From Sinorhizobium fredii NGR234 (GTDB lineage: Bacteria > Pseudomonadota > Alphaproteobacteria > Rhizobiales > Rhizobiaceae), in NCBI RefSeq assembly GCF_000018545.1, contig NC_012587.1, positions 2,760,001 to 2,824,000 of the forward strand: DNA of 64,000 bases, given 5' to 3'. The notes under the pieces were generated by a model that was not told the DNA's origin, made no database searches, and saw only the letters and a program-made list of their open reading frames with translations. Positions 17,686 to 28,507 of the stretch are shown here, in pieces (position 1 is the first letter of the stretch; each line of letters begins with the position of its first letter). The position numbers were made by a program, and so were the translations under genes.

Positions 17686-18927
17686 TCAGCTTCTGTAGTC
17701 GCCGTTGATCTCGACATATTCCTTGGTGAGGTCGCAGGTATAGACCGTGGCCCGGCCCGGGCCGAGGCCGATATCGACGCGGATCGGAATGTCCTCACCC
17801 TTCATCACGGCGGTCGCTGCCGCTTCCGAATAGGCCGGATCGCGCTCGCCCTCGACGGCGACGCGCACGTCGCCGAACCAGATCGCCAGCCTGTCGCGCT
17901 CGGCCATCTCACCGGACTTGCCGACCGCCATGACCACGCGGCCCCAATTGGCGTCCTCGCCGGCAACGGCCGTCTTGACGAGCGGCGAATTGGCGATCGA
18001 AAGGGCGATGCGCTTGGCCGCAGCGTCGTTCTCGGCCCCCTCGACGGTCACTTCCACCATCTTGCGTGCCCCTTCGCCGTCGCGCACCACCTGCAGCGCC
18101 AGGTCGCGCAGCAGATCGTTGAGAGCGACCCGGAATGATTGAAGGCGCGGATCCGCTGCATCTTCGACCTTTGCCTGGCCGTCCTTTGCCGCGGCGCCGG
18201 TCGCAAACAGCATCAGCGTGTCCGAGGTCGACGTATCGCTGTCGACCGTCACGGAATTGAAGGTCGGGCCGACGCCGGCCGAAAGCAGCGCCTGAAGTGC
18301 CGCCGGTGCGATATCGGCATCGGTGACCACGAAGGAGAGCATGGTCGCCATGTCCGGCGCGATCATCCCCGCACCCTTGGCGATGCCGTTGATCGCCACC
18401 CTGACGCCGCCGATCTCGGCGTTGCGCGTTGCAACCTTCGGATAGGTGTCCGTGGTCATGATCGCATTGGCCGCCTCGAACCAGAAGTCCTCCTTGGCCG
18501 ATGTCGCAAGCCCGTCGAGCACGCCGGCGAATTTGGTGGCATCCAGCGGCTCGCCGATCACCCCCGTCGACGCTAGGAAGACCTCGCCCTCGCCGCAGCC
18601 GACGGCCCTGGCCGCGGACTGCGCGGTGAGCTCGGTCGCTTCCCTTCCCTTCTTGCCGGTGAAGGCGTTGGCATTGCCGGAATTGACGACGACGGCGCGC
18701 GCACGGCCGCCGGCAAGATTCTTGCGGCAGAAGTCGACCGGCGCGGAAGGGCACTTCGAGCGCGTGAACACGCCGGCCACCGCCGCCGGCTGGTCGAAGA
18801 CCATCATCAGCACGTCGGTGCGGTTCTTGTACTTGATCCCGGCAGCCGCGGTCGCCATGCGCACACCGCGGAGAGCCGGCATTTCGGCAAAGGTTTTCGG
18901 AGCAAGCGGAGAAACGGTACCGGACAT
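17686..18927 (-). CDS. argJ: Bifunctional glutamate N-acetyltransferase / amino-acid acetyltransferase ArgJ
   Basis: 413 residues. ArgJ recycles the acetyl group from N-acetylornithine to glutamate, and bifunctional forms also use acetyl-CoA; it serves arginine synthesis. The self-cleavage site that makes the alpha and beta chains is present, with the catalytic Thr in [16 protein letters not shown]. The ATG at 18927 ([13 protein letters not shown]) is chosen; the open extension upstream overlaps the parvulin gene. Whether it is mono- or bifunctional cannot be told from sequence alone. Confidence 0.95.
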   Translation of the reverse strand: MSGTVSPLAPKTFAEMPALRGVRMATAAAGIKYKNRTDVLMMVFDQPAAVAGVFTRSKCPSAPVDFCRKNLAGGRARAVVVNSGNANAFTGKKGREATELTAQSAARAVGCGEGEVFLASTGVIGEPLDATKFAGVLDGLATSAKEDFWFEAANAIMTTDTYPKVATRNAEIGGVRVAINGIAKGAGMIAPDMATMLSFVVTDADIAPAALQALLSAGVGPTFNSVTVDSDTSTSDTLMLFATGAAAKDGQAKVEDAADPRLQSFRVALNDLLRDLALQVVRDGEGARKMVEVTVEGAENDAAAKRIALSIANSPLVKTAVAGEDANWGRVVMAVGKSGEMAERDRLAIWFGDVRVAVEGERDPAYSEAAATAVMKGEDIPIRVDIGLGPGRATVYTCDLTKEYVEINGDYRS

Positions 18928-19063
18928 GGCGAACCCTGTTTTGAAAGCGTCGTTGGGTGCGAGAAATGCCCGAACGGCATTCAGCCGCCGGGCATCCCGA
19001 TCGTCGTTCTTCAATGAGCGGGAGGCGGCGGCGAACGCCTCCGTTCCGCTCTGGCGCCCGAGC

Positions 19064-19918
19064 CTATTGGGCCGCGCGCGCCTTGCCGGCCTCGTCATAG
19101 GCCTTCTTCAGCGCCGGATCGGAAATCTCGACGCCGGTCGCCTTTTTCGCGGTATCGAGCAGCGCAAGGTACTTGTCGCGCATGATCAGCTGACGAACCT
19201 GAGGCTCGACCTGCTCGAGCGGCGGCGGTGCCTGCGGGCGCTTGTCTTCGACCAGGATCACATGGAAGCCGAACTGGGACTTGACCGGCGTCTTTGTATA
19301 GGTGCCCTTCTCGAGCGCGAAAGCGGCCGTCTCGAATTCCGGTACCATCCGGCCCTTGGTGAAGTAGCCGAGATCGCCGCCATCGTCCTTGTTCGGGTCG
19401 GTGGACTTGGCCTTGGCGAGTTCGACGAAGCTCTTGCCGGCGTCCAGTTCCTTGATGATCGCCTTCGCCTCGTCCTCGGTCTTGACGAGGATGTGACGCG
19501 CCTTCACCTCTTCCTGGGCGGGAATGGCGGCGATTTCCTTGTCGTAGCGTGCCTTTACCTCTTCCTTCGTCACCGCATCGACGACGTGCTTCTTGAAGAA
19601 GGCATTGTGAAGTTCACGCTCGGTGAGAAACGCGACGCGCTGCTTGAAGACCGCGTCGTTCTGCAGCCCTTCCTTCTCGGCATCCTTGACGAGCAGCTTG
19701 ACGTCGATGACGGCGGAAAGGGCAGCGGCGCGCTTCTGTTCCTCGGGCATCCGCTGGAGTTGCGGATCGAGGCTGGTAATCGCGAGATCAAGCTCCGACT
19801 GGCGGATTTCCTGATCGCCGACCTTGGCCACGACCGGATCGGTCCCTTCGGCACGGACGACGCCTGCGGCCATCATCGCGACCAGTGCCGCAGCCGCCAG
19901 GGTCTTGTATCTAGACAT
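19064..19918 (-). CDS. Peptidyl-prolyl cis-trans isomerase, parvulin type, exported
   Basis: 284 residues. A Sec signal peptide is clear ([20 protein letters not shown], cleaved near VRA-EG). A SurA/PrsA-like helical N-domain follows, then a parvulin domain (about 135-235) with [38 protein letters not shown] and [14 protein letters not shown]. Such proteins help fold periplasmic and outer-membrane proteins. It is divergent from secA, which exports its substrates, with about 250 nt between the starts. Confidence 0.92.
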   Translation of the reverse strand: MSRYKTLAAAALVAMMAAGVVRAEGTDPVVAKVGDQEIRQSELDLAITSLDPQLQRMPEEQKRAAALSAVIDVKLLVKDAEKEGLQNDAVFKQRVAFLTERELHNAFFKKHVVDAVTKEEVKARYDKEIAAIPAQEEVKARHILVKTEDEAKAIIKELDAGKSFVELAKAKSTDPNKDDGGDLGYFTKGRMVPEFETAAFALEKGTYTKTPVKSQFGFHVILVEDKRPQAPPPLEQVEPQVRQLIMRDKYLALLDTAKKATGVEISDPALKKAYDEAGKARAAQ

Positions 19919-20166
19919 GTTTCTTACCTTTCACCATTGGCCGCCAGCGCATTGCCTCAGGCCCTTCGAGCGGGCTGCACAACACCAGAATGTGGCGGTT
20001 CTGTAGCCGTCCGGCCGCGCAAGTGCGTTGACATAATCCGACCCCCCTCTTATCTGTCACGCAACCTCGCGTCCAGAACAGTTTCCGGGCGTTTCACGGC
20101 GTCAGACGGTTTTTCGAGCCGGAACCTGAAACCCCCAGGGCGATAAATAAGGAAAGGACCATTCGG

Positions 20167-22872
20167 ATGGTCAGTCTCGGCGGCCTTGCCCGCAAGTTGT
20201 TTGGTTCCGCCAACGATCGCCGCGTCCGCGGCTACCAGGGTCGGGTGGATGCGATCAACGCTCTCGAAGCCGAAATGAAGGCGCTGAGCGACGAAGCGCT
20301 GGCTGCCAAGACGGTAGAGTTTCGCCAGCAGCTCGCGGAAGGCAAGACCCTCGACGACCTTCTCGTACCGGCTTTTGCCGTCGTGCGCGAGGCCGCGCGC
20401 CGCGTCCTCGGCCTCAGGCCCTTCGATGTCCAGCTCATCGGCGGCATGATCCTGCACGAGCGCTCGATCTCCGAAATGAAGACCGGCGAAGGCAAGACGC
20501 TCGTCGCCACCCTGCCCGTCTACCTCAACGCGCTCGCCGGCAAGGGCGTGCATGTCGTCACCGTCAACGACTATCTCGCCCAGCGCGACGCCGGGATGAT
20601 GGGACGGATTTATGGCTTCCTCGGCCTGACCACCGGCGTCATCGTCCACGGTCTGACCGACGAGCAACGCCGCGACGCCTATGCCTGCGACGTCACTTAC
20701 GCGACCAACAACGAACTCGGCTTCGACTATCTGCGCGACAACATGAAGTACGAACGCGCCCAGATGGTGCAGCGTGGTCACTTCTTCGCGATCGTCGACG
20801 AGGTGGACTCGATCCTGGTCGACGAGGCGCGCACGCCGCTGATCATCTCCGGCCCGCTCGACGACCGCTCCGACCTCTACAACACCATCAACGATTTCAT
20901 TCCGCTGCTGTCGCCGGAAGACTACGAAATCGATGAAAAGCAGCGTTCGGCCAATTTCTCGGAGGAAGGCACCGAGAAGCTCGAGAATCTGCTGCGCCAG
21001 GCCGGGCTCCTGAAGGGCGAGTCGCTCTACGACATCGAGAATGTCGCGATCGTCCACCACGTCAACAACGCGCTGAAGGCCCACAAGCTCTTCACGCGCG
21101 ACAAGGACTATATCGTGCGCAACGACGAGATCGTCATCATCGACGAGTTCACCGGCCGCATGATGCCGGGGCGCCGTTATTCCGAGGGCCAGCACCAGGC
21201 GCTGGAAGCGAAGGAGAAGGTGCAGATCCAGCCCGAGAACCAGACGCTCGCCTCGGTAACCTTCCAGAACTATTTCCGCATGTACGAGAAGCTTGCCGGC
21301 ATGACCGGTACGGCGGCGACGGAAGCCGAGGAATTCGGCAATATCTACGGCCTCGAAGTGGTCGAAGTCCCGACCAACCTGCCGATCAAGCGCGCCGACG
21401 AGGACGACGAGGTCTATCGCACCGCGGGCGAGAAGTACAAGGCGATCATCGACGAGATCAAGGCGGCCCACGAGCGCGGCCAGCCGATGCTCGTCGGCAC
21501 CACCTCGATCGAGAAATCCGAGTTGCTCGCCGACATGCTGAAGAAGAGCGGCTTCTCGAAGTTCCAGGTTCTCAACGCCCGTTACCACGAGCAGGAAGCA
21601 TTTATCGTCGCCCAGGCCGGCGTGCCGGGCGCCGTGACGATCGCCACCAACATGGCCGGTCGCGGCACCGACATCCAGCTCGGCGGCAATCCGGACATGC
21701 GCATCCAGCAGGAACTGGCCGAGGTCGAGCCCGGCCCGGAGCGCGAGGCCCGCGAAAAGGCGATCCGCGAAGAAGTGCAGAAGCTCAAGGAGAAGGCGCT
21801 CGACGCCGGCGGTCTCTACGTTCTGGCGACCGAACGGCACGAAAGCCGCCGCATCGACAACCAGCTGCGCGGCCGGTCCGGCCGCCAGGGCGATCCGGGC
21901 CGTTCGAAATTCTTCCTGTCGATACAGGACGACCTGATGCGCATCTTCGGCTCCGACCGCATGGACGGCATGCTGCAGAAGCTCGGCCTCAAGGAGGGCG
22001 AGGCGATCGTCCACCCGTGGATCAACAAGGCGCTCGAACGCGCCCAGAAGAAGGTCGAGGCCCGCAACTTCGACATCCGCAAGAACCTGTTGAAATATGA
22101 CGACGTCCTCAACGACCAGCGCAAGGTCATCTTCGAGCAGCGTCTCGAACTGATGGACGCGGAAAGCGTCAGCGATACCGTCGCCGACATGCGCAACGAA
22201 GTGATCGAGGACATCGTCTCCAAGCGCATCCCCGAGCGCGCCTATGCCGAGCAATGGGACGTGACGGGCCTCAAGGCCGACGTCCAGCAATATTTCAACC
22301 TTGACCTTCCGGTCCCCGATTGGGCCGCCGAGGAAGGGATCGCCGAGGACGACATCCTGGAGCGCGTCACCGCCGCCGTCGACGCGGCTGCCGCCGAGCG
22401 CGCCGAGCGCTTCGGACCGGAGATCATGCAGTATGTCGAGCGCTCGGTCGTGCTGCAGACGCTCGATCACCTCTGGCGCGAGCACATCGTCAACCTCGAC
22501 CATCTCCGCTCCGTGATCGGCTTCCGCGGCTATGCCCAGCGCGATCCGCTGCAGGAATACAAGTCCGAAGCCTTCGAGCTCTTCCAGGCCCTGCTCGTCA
22601 ACCTGAGACAGGCCGTATCGGCACAGTTGATGCGCGTCGAGCTGGTGCGCGAGACGCCGCAGGAACCGCAGCCGCTGCCGCCGATGCAGGGCCATCACAT
22701 CGACCCGCTGACCGGCGAGGACGATTTCGCCGAGGCGCCGCTTCTCGCCGTCGCACCGGCCGATCGCAATCCGGCCGAGCCTTCCAGCTGGGGCAAGGTG
22801 GCACGCAACGAGCCCTGCCCCTGCGGTTCGGGCAAGAAATACAAGCATTGCCACGGTATCTACGAAGCCTGA
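20167..22872 (+). CDS. secA: Preprotein translocase ATPase SecA
   Basis: 901 residues, normal length. SecA drives unfolded preproteins through SecYEG. Walker A is [13 protein letters not shown] near residue 105, the DEAD-like motif is [18 protein letters not shown], the second motor domain has [14 protein letters not shown] and [10 protein letters not shown], and the C-terminal zinc motif that contacts SecB and phospholipid is [15 protein letters not shown]. The start at 20167 follows AAGGAAAGGA. A 1,314-codon open frame on the opposite strand is a codon-bias shadow. Confidence 0.98.
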   Translation: MVSLGGLARKLFGSANDRRVRGYQGRVDAINALEAEMKALSDEALAAKTVEFRQQLAEGKTLDDLLVPAFAVVREAARRVLGLRPFDVQLIGGMILHERSISEMKTGEGKTLVATLPVYLNALAGKGVHVVTVNDYLAQRDAGMMGRIYGFLGLTTGVIVHGLTDEQRRDAYACDVTYATNNELGFDYLRDNMKYERAQMVQRGHFFAIVDEVDSILVDEARTPLIISGPLDDRSDLYNTINDFIPLLSPEDYEIDEKQRSANFSEEGTEKLENLLRQAGLLKGESLYDIENVAIVHHVNNALKAHKLFTRDKDYIVRNDEIVIIDEFTGRMMPGRRYSEGQHQALEAKEKVQIQPENQTLASVTFQNYFRMYEKLAGMTGTAATEAEEFGNIYGLEVVEVPTNLPIKRADEDDEVYRTAGEKYKAIIDEIKAAHERGQPMLVGTTSIEKSELLADMLKKSGFSKFQVLNARYHEQEAFIVAQAGVPGAVTIATNMAGRGTDIQLGGNPDMRIQQELAEVEPGPEREAREKAIREEVQKLKEKALDAGGLYVLATERHESRRIDNQLRGRSGRQGDPGRSKFFLSIQDDLMRIFGSDRMDGMLQKLGLKEGEAIVHPWINKALERAQKKVEARNFDIRKNLLKYDDVLNDQRKVIFEQRLELMDAESVSDTVADMRNEVIEDIVSKRIPERAYAEQWDVTGLKADVQQYFNLDLPVPDWAAEEGIAEDDILERVTAAVDAAAAERAERFGPEIMQYVERSVVLQTLDHLWREHIVNLDHLRSVIGFRGYAQRDPLQEYKSEAFELFQALLVNLRQAVSAQLMRVELVRETPQEPQPLPPMQGHHIDPLTGEDDFAEAPLLAVAPADRNPAEPSSWGKVARNEPCPCGSGKKYKHCHGIYEA

Positions 22873-22873
22873 C

Positions 22874-22899
22874 GAAATGCCGCCTCCGGGCGGCATTTC
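22874..22899 (+). terminator. secA terminator
   Basis: A perfect 11-bp stem with a 4-nt loop (gaaatgccgcc, tccg, ggcggcatttc) beginning at the secA stop. The T-run is short (ttt), so termination strength is uncertain. Confidence 0.65.
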
Positions 22900-23010
22900 C
22901 ACATCCGCGAACTGTGACGCCGTGCAGCGCCTCAGCGGCTTGCGGAACCGTTTGTTAACGCTGTTCTGGCAGAAGTGATGCCCTGTATTGCGTAATCTCA
23001 GGGTGTCTTC

Positions 23011-24438
23011 GTGTTGATGGCGGTATGTCAAACGGCCGGACGAATGCTGCCGTCGGCGCTGAGGCACCGCCTGTCCCCTTCGTTGCAGCGGCTTCTCACC
23101 GCTCTCACCGGCTCCGATGCCCGCAGCCGCGCCCAGCGCATGGCCGTGATCGCCTTCGTGATCCGCATCCTCAGCGCGGCAATAGCCTTCGTTTCGCAGA
23201 TCTTTCTCGCGCGTCTGATGGGCGAGTTCGAATACGGCATCTTCATTTTCGTCTGGGTAATGGCGGTCCTGTTCGGCAATCTCTCCTGCCTCGGACTTCA
23301 CGCGGCCGTCATCCGTTTCCTGCCGGAATACAGCAGCACTTTCGCGCTTGCGCAAATCCGCGGCCTGACGACGACGGCGCGCATCTTTGCGCTCCTTTCC
23401 GCCAGCGCCTTTGCCGCGATCGGCACAGCCGGCCTCTGGCTCTTCGGGTGGGCGATCGAAGGCTACTACCTCGTCCCGCTCTATCTCGGTCTCGTCACCC
23501 TGCCGATGATCGCGCTGGGCGACGTGATGGACGGCACGGCCCGTGCACATAGCTGGCCGGTCGCCGCAATGAGCCCGACCTTTATTGTGCGGCCCTTGCT
23601 GATCCTCGCCTTCATGGTACTGGCGACGGTCGCCGGCCTGCCGCACGACGCAACGACGGCAATGACCGCAGCGCTCGCGGCGACCTATGTGACCACGCTC
23701 GGGCAGTTCGCGGCGATGGTCTGGCGACTGGACCGGCACTACGTTCGTGGCCCGATGAAGATCGATCTCGGGCGCTGGCTGCGCGTCGCCATTCCCGTAT
23801 TCCTCGTCGACGGGTTCGGCTTCCTGCTGACCAATTCCGACGTCGTGATCGTCGGCCTCTATCTGAAGCCCGACGAGGTGGCGATCTATTTTGCCGCGGC
23901 GAAGACCATGGCGCTCGTCCATTTCGTCATGTTCGCGGTCAAGGCAGCCGCCGGCCCGCGCTTTTCGGCGGCCATGGCCGCGCACGACCGGCACCAGTTG
24001 GCGGAGATCGCCATCGAAAGCGCCCGCTGGTCTTTCTGGCCGTCACTGGCGATCGGCTGCACCGTGGTGCTGGCAGGCCCGCTGCTATTGTCGCTGTTCG
24101 GCCCGGCCTTCCCTGCAGGCGCCCCCTTGATGGCGATCCTGCTCACCGGCATCCTCGCCAAGGCCTTCGTCGGCCCCGCCGAGACCCTGCTGACGATGGC
24201 CGGGCGGCAAAAGCTCTGCGTTATTCTCTATGCGGCCGCGCTCGGCGCCAATGTCGCACTGAACGTCACGCTCATTCCGCGCTTCGGCCTGACCGGAGCG
24301 GCCTCAGCGACCGCCGGCGCGATGTTCGCGGAGGCGGCGATCCTGCATGTCGCGGTCAGACACACTTTTGGTTTTACGCTCCTGGCACTTGCCGGCGCAG
24401 GGAGCGGTCATGACAAGAACGAGGCGATCAAGCCATGA
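23011..24438 (+). CDS. Polysaccharide flippase (oligosaccharide flippase family, MATE-like)
   Basis: About 475 residues with 12 to 14 predicted membrane helices from about residue 45 to the end. The region IAFVSQIFLARLMGEFEYGI is the conserved first repeat of Wzx/MATE-type polysaccharide transporters, and LTGAASATAGAMFAEAAILH is the matching late segment. Such proteins move lipid-linked sugar units across the inner membrane. The start is uncertain: GTG 23011, TTG 23014 and ATG 23017 are in frame. The stop overlaps the next gene by 4 nt (ATGA), so the acetyltransferase partner is probably co-translated. Confidence 0.85.
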   Translation: MLMAVCQTAGRMLPSALRHRLSPSLQRLLTALTGSDARSRAQRMAVIAFVIRILSAAIAFVSQIFLARLMGEFEYGIFIFVWVMAVLFGNLSCLGLHAAVIRFLPEYSSTFALAQIRGLTTTARIFALLSASAFAAIGTAGLWLFGWAIEGYYLVPLYLGLVTLPMIALGDVMDGTARAHSWPVAAMSPTFIVRPLLILAFMVLATVAGLPHDATTAMTAALAATYVTTLGQFAAMVWRLDRHYVRGPMKIDLGRWLRVAIPVFLVDGFGFLLTNSDVVIVGLYLKPDEVAIYFAAAKTMALVHFVMFAVKAAAGPRFSAAMAAHDRHQLAEIAIESARWSFWPSLAIGCTVVLAGPLLLSLFGPAFPAGAPLMAILLTGILAKAFVGPAETLLTMAGRQKLCVILYAAALGANVALNVTLIPRFGLTGAASATAGAMFAEAAILHVAVRHTFGFTLLALAGAGSGHDKNEAIKP

Positions 24439-25709
24439 GCGGCAATATCCAGTACCCGGGAGATTCGAACGGAAGGGCAAACCGCCTGCTCGGCGGATTG
24501 GCGCAACCGGGCTTCGACCCGGCTGAAGCCGAACGGACCTTGACGGTCGGACGGCCCGGTCGCCATCTCGCCATCTACTCGGCCCGTTCCGGCTACGAGC
24601 TGCAGCGAGAGCTCGATTTTCTGTCCAACCGGGCGATCGAGCCGAATGTCTTCTTCACCGGCCGCTTCCTGGCCCCTGCCATGCCGCGGCTGGAGGACCG
24701 GGTCATCCGGCTCGCCGTCATCCGCGACAACAATGAGCGCAGCAGCCGGCTGCGCTTCCTGATGCCCTTCTCGATCGAGAAGCCGGGCTTCTCGATCGGC
24801 GCGCCGATCATTCGCGGCTGGTCCAATCCCTTCGGCCCCCTGGGCGTGCCGCTTCTCGATGCGGAAGGCGCCGCCGAGACGATCAGCAACCTCTATGCAG
24901 CGCTTGCCGCTCCCTCCTCCGGCCTGCCGCAGGTGCTGGTGCTCCCGGACGTGCGCCTCAAGGGCAAGTTCGCGCAGCTTGCCCGCGCCGTGGCGATCGG
25001 CGAGAACCTGCCGCTGACGGTCACCGACACCTTCGAGCGGCCGATGCTCGAAAGCCTGCTCGACGGACCGACCTACCTGCGCCAGGCGATCAGCCGCGGC
25101 CATTTCAAGGAATTGAGACGGCAGTGGAACAATCTCGAAAAGTGCGGCGATCTCGCCTACAGCGTCGCGCGCCAGCCAGAAGAAATCCGCTGGCGCCTCG
25201 AGGAGTTCCTGGCACTCGAGGCGTCCGGCTGGAAGGGCCGCGAGCGCAGCGCCATGATCATGGACCGCTTCCGCGCCGCCTTTGCGCGGGAAGCGATCAC
25301 CAATCTCGCCGAGGCCGACGGCGTCCGCATCCACACGCTCGATCTCAACGGCAAGGCGATCGCCGCGATGGTCGTCCTGATGATGGCCGGCGAGGCCTAT
25401 ACATGGAAGACCGCCTATAACGAGGACTACGCGAAATATTCGCCGGGCAAGCTGCTGCTGGCGGAACTCACCGAATGGCACCTCGACGACGCCAATATCG
25501 CCCGCTCCGATTCCTGCGCCGTGCCCGACCATCCGATGATCGCCCGCTTCTGGCAGGAGCGCGACGAGATGGGCACTCTGGTGATCGGCCTGCAGCAGAA
25601 CCGCGACCGCGACGTACGCCAGGTCGCCGCACAGCTCCACCTCTACCGCAACACCCGCAACATGGCGCGGCTGCTGCGCGAGAAAATACGGGCGCTGGCG
25701 GGGCGCTGA
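24435..25709 (+). CDS. GNAT family N-acetyltransferase (CelD/BioF2-like, Acetyltransf_6)
   Basis: 424 residues. The C-terminal GNAT_6 domain (about 205-375) is recognised by LEEFLALEASGWKGRERSAM, IHTLDLNGKAIAAMVVLMM and YNEDYAKYSPGKLLLAELTE. Proteins of this type occur with cellulose and other exopolysaccharide genes and are thought to acylate sugars or lipid carriers. The ATGA overlap with the flippase supports a shared role in modifying an exported polysaccharide (inference). No signal peptide is seen. Confidence 0.83.
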   Translation: MSGNIQYPGDSNGRANRLLGGLAQPGFDPAEAERTLTVGRPGRHLAIYSARSGYELQRELDFLSNRAIEPNVFFTGRFLAPAMPRLEDRVIRLAVIRDNNERSSRLRFLMPFSIEKPGFSIGAPIIRGWSNPFGPLGVPLLDAEGAAETISNLYAALAAPSSGLPQVLVLPDVRLKGKFAQLARAVAIGENLPLTVTDTFERPMLESLLDGPTYLRQAISRGHFKELRRQWNNLEKCGDLAYSVARQPEEIRWRLEEFLALEASGWKGRERSAMIMDRFRAAFAREAITNLAEADGVRIHTLDLNGKAIAAMVVLMMAGEAYTWKTAYNEDYAKYSPGKLLLAELTEWHLDDANIARSDSCAVPDHPMIARFWQERDEMGTLVIGLQQNRDRDVRQVAAQLHLYRNTRNMARLLREKIRALAGR

Positions 25710-25718
25710 TCGGCGGAA

Positions 25719-27368
25719 TCAACGCTCGCGCGCTGCCTCCGTCGCTTCAGCAGCCGCCCGTTCCCGTAGCAGCCGCCGGATCACCTTGCCCGAGGTGGTG
25801 AGCGGCAGGCTGTCGACGAACTCGATCTCGCGCGGATATTCGTGCATGGAGAGCCGGTTCTTCACCCAGCCGCGGATCGCCGCCGCGATCTCGTCGCTGG
25901 CGGCGACACCGGGCTTCAGCACCACATAGGCCTTGACGATCTCGGTGCGGATCGGATCCGGCTTGCCGATCGCCGCGGCCATCTGGACGTCCGGGTGCCC
26001 CACCAGGCAATCCTCGATCTCACCCGGGCCGATGCGGTAGCCGGACGAGGTGATGACGTCGTCATCCCGGCCGAAAAAGGTGAAGTAGCCTTCGGCATCC
26101 ATCACGCCCTGGTCGCCGGTCGTCATCCAGTCGCCGATGAACTTCGCCTCGGTCGCCCTGTTGTTTCGCCAATAGCCGAGGAACATCACCGGATCGGGGC
26201 GCCTGACGGCGACTTGGCCCGTCGTCCCCGGCGGCAGCACGCGCCCCTCGCCGTCGATGATCGCCACCGCGTGGCCCGGCGCTGCCTTGCCCATCGAACC
26301 GGGCTTCAGCGCGCCGAGATCGGCGGCCGACGAGATGACGATGTTGCATTCCGTCTGGCCATAGAATTCGCTGACTTCGATGCCGAGCGCCTCTTTCGCC
26401 CATTCGAAGGTCTCGCGCCCGAGCGCCTCCCCCGCCGAGCCGATCGTCCTCAGATTGAGCCGGTAGCGGGCGCGCGGGCATTCCACTGCTTTCAAGAGCC
26501 TCAGCGCCGTCGGAGGAATGAAGGCGTTGCGCACGTCCATCTCTTCCATGATCCGGAAGGCCATGTGCGGATCGAACTTCTGGGCGGGCGAGGAAACCAC
26601 CGGCACGCCGAAGTAGAGCGACGGCAGCAGCGCGTTCAAGAGGCCGCCTGCCCAGGCCCAGTCGGCCGGCGTCCACATCCGGTCGCCCGGCTGAGGCAGG
26701 AAATGATGGTGGAACTGGAAGCCCGGCAGATGGCCGAGCAGCACGCGGTGGCCGTGCAGGGCGCCCTTCGGCGGCCCGGTCGTCCCCGACGTATAGATCA
26801 TCAGCGCCGGATCGTCCGGACCGGTATCGGCAGCGAGGAAGCGGCCCTCGCCCGCGGCAAGATCGCCGAATCGCACCGTCCCGGGCAGTTCCTCCTCTTC
26901 CGCCAGAACCACGAGCCGAAGCTCCGGCAGTCCGTCCCGGATCGCCGCAAGCCTTTCATAGCCGAAGCGATTGGTGACGATCGCCGTCGCCCCCGCATCC
27001 TGCAGCCGATAGCTGAGCGCCTCGACGCCGAAGAGCAGCGCCAGCGGCAGGGCGATCGCCCCGAGCTTGTAGATCGCCGCATGCGCGATCGCCACCTCGA
27101 ACCCCTGCGGCAGCAGGATGGCGACACGATCCCCCGGTTTGATGCCGCGCGCGGCGAGTCCACCGGCAAAGGCCGAGGAACGGGCGGCAAAAGCTCCGTA
27201 GGTCAGCGAACGATGCGCGCCGTCCGGGCTGAAATGCTGAAGGCAGACACGCTCCGGATCCCGCGCCGCCCAATCGTCGCTGACGGCGACGCCGATATTG
27301 AACCTCTCCGGAATTCGCCAGCGGAATTCGCGATAGAGTTCCTCGTAGGTCTCGATCTTCGGTAGCAT
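25719..27368 (-). CDS. Acyl-CoA synthetase (AMP-forming, acetyl-CoA synthetase-like)
   Basis: 549 residues. It activates a carboxylic acid to its acyl-CoA through an acyl-AMP. The P-loop is PALMIYTSGTTGPPKGALHG, the hinge region is YFTFFGRDDDVITSSGYRIG, and the catalytic Lys is in PLTTSGKVIRRLLRE. It is shorter than true AcsA (about 650) and lacks its long N-terminal region, so medium-chain or aromatic acids are possible substrates. It is transcribed away from the flanking accessory operon. Confidence 0.88.
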   Translation of the reverse strand: MLPKIETYEELYREFRWRIPERFNIGVAVSDDWAARDPERVCLQHFSPDGAHRSLTYGAFAARSSAFAGGLAARGIKPGDRVAILLPQGFEVAIAHAAIYKLGAIALPLALLFGVEALSYRLQDAGATAIVTNRFGYERLAAIRDGLPELRLVVLAEEEELPGTVRFGDLAAGEGRFLAADTGPDDPALMIYTSGTTGPPKGALHGHRVLLGHLPGFQFHHHFLPQPGDRMWTPADWAWAGGLLNALLPSLYFGVPVVSSPAQKFDPHMAFRIMEEMDVRNAFIPPTALRLLKAVECPRARYRLNLRTIGSAGEALGRETFEWAKEALGIEVSEFYGQTECNIVISSAADLGALKPGSMGKAAPGHAVAIIDGEGRVLPPGTTGQVAVRRPDPVMFLGYWRNNRATEAKFIGDWMTTGDQGVMDAEGYFTFFGRDDDVITSSGYRIGPGEIEDCLVGHPDVQMAAAIGKPDPIRTEIVKAYVVLKPGVAASDEIAAAIRGWVKNRLSMHEYPREIEFVDSLPLTTSGKVIRRLLRERAAAEATEAARER

Positions 27369-27769
27369 GGCCCTGCCGCGACAAAATTGCTGCAGCAGCT
27401 AACATCTCCGCCCCCTGGAATTCAATGGGGTGCGGGCGGGGCAGACGTTCAAATCATGCTCCCGGCGTTTCGGGCCCTATCAGCCCCTTGTTGCAGTGGC
27501 ATGACCGGCTGTGGCCAACACCCGACATGCCCACCGTCAGCGGCTGAGCAGAATGCATTGGTGGTGGGCGGAAGCCGTTGGGTGGTGCTGAGCGACCGCT
27601 GTGTCCGGTTGCGAACGTTATCATTTCTTCGGTGACGCGAAGCATTCTTGCGGCTTGCGCCCCCCATGCCGACGCGCCCTCCCAAACCGGTTGTCGAACA
27701 GCGGCAACGGGTTTAATTTATGTTGCCTAATGACGGTACCCTGGGGGTTCATACCGGAGTTAGATCGAC
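27369..27769. other. 401-nt intergenic region upstream of the accessory operon
   Basis: It separates the divergent acyl-CoA synthetase and CBS genes and must hold both promoters. The left copy of a near-identical direct repeat (27384-27407) is here. Short open frames exist on both strands but have low-complexity composition and no ribosome site, so I do not call them genes. No FixK/FNR box matching TTGAT-N4-ATCAA was seen. A weak palindrome ggttgtcgaacagcggcaac lies near 27690-27710. Confidence 0.5.
27384..27407 (+). repeat. Left copy of direct repeat flanking the accessory segment
   Basis: The sequence aaattgc-tgcagcagct-aacatct matches 36026-36047 (aaattgc-gcagcagct-aaatct) except for a 1-nt and a 1- to 2-nt indel. 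The two copies lie at opposite ends of the 8.6-kb segment that holds the CBS to EutBC operon. They could be remnant recombination sites, or a chance match. Confidence 0.4.
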
Positions 27770-28441
27770 ATGCTGGTCAAAGATGTGATGACGACGAAGG
27801 TCGTCAAACTGTCACCTGACAACAGCGTCAGACAGGCAGCCAAGCTGATGTTCGACCACCACGTAAGCGGCGTCCCTGTCGTTGACGATGGCGGACGCTT
27901 GCTCGGCGTCATCAGCGAGGGCGACCTGATTCGGCGGACGGAACTCTGCAGTGGAGCATCCGTGTTGATGGCGGACATGGCAATCGATCCCGATGACAGG
28001 GCGAACGCCTTCGTCAGGCGATGCTCGTGGCGTGTTGGCGACGTCATGACGGCCAATCCGGTGACCATCGAGGAGGAGGCGCCCCTTGCACGTGTCGCAG
28101 GGCTCATGCAGGAGCACGGCATCAAGCGCATCCCCGTAATGCGGAATGGCGAACTGGTCGGCATCGTCAGCCGCGCCGACCTGCTGCAGGCAATTTTTTC
28201 AACAAAGCCAGATGAGACAGCGGCGGGCGACGACGCCATTCGACGCAGCATCCTTGTTCGCCTCGGCGAGAACACGGGTCTGGAAGGATTGGACGTTACT
28301 GTGACGGTCACCGAGGGGATCGTGCACTTCTGGGGCCAAGTCGACACGGCCGCTCGCCGGAGAGCCGCGCGGATCGTGGCTGAGAGCGTCCACGGTGTCA
28401 GGGGCATCGTGGAGCATTTTCCGGATCCTTATACGCAATAG
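27770..28441 (+). CDS. CBS-CBS-BON domain protein
   Basis: 223 residues. The first CBS motif is MLVKDVMTTKVVKLSPDNSV to GVISEGDLIRR, the second is VGDVMTANPVTIEEEAPLAR to GIVSRADLLQAIF, and a BON domain (about 150-220) ends the protein (VTVTEGIVHFWGQVDTAARR). CBS pairs bind adenosyl ligands such as AMP or ATP and sense energy state. BON domains are usually in envelope proteins, but no signal peptide is present here. It leads the co-directional operon and may act as an energy or stress sensor for it (inference). The next gene follows after 66 nt. Confidence 0.9.
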   Translation: MLVKDVMTTKVVKLSPDNSVRQAAKLMFDHHVSGVPVVDDGGRLLGVISEGDLIRRTELCSGASVLMADMAIDPDDRANAFVRRCSWRVGDVMTANPVTIEEEAPLARVAGLMQEHGIKRIPVMRNGELVGIVSRADLLQAIFSTKPDETAAGDDAIRRSILVRLGENTGLEGLDVTVTVTEGIVHFWGQVDTAARRRAARIVAESVHGVRGIVEHFPDPYTQ

Positions 28442-28507
28442 CGTGCTGCCGGTTCACAATTAAATCCCCTGGCCAACCCGAAACCATACGAGATGGAGGG
28501 GCATGAA

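Noticed and set aside
20050..23994. A 1,314-codon open frame on the minus strand across secA and the flippase gene
   Set aside because: Its product is Arg/Val/Asp/His-rich low-complexity sequence, it is fully antisense to secA, and the high-GC codon bias explains the lack of stops.
27449..27685. Short minus-strand frame in the intergenic gap before the CBS gene
   Set aside because: No ribosome site or family; composition looks non-coding.
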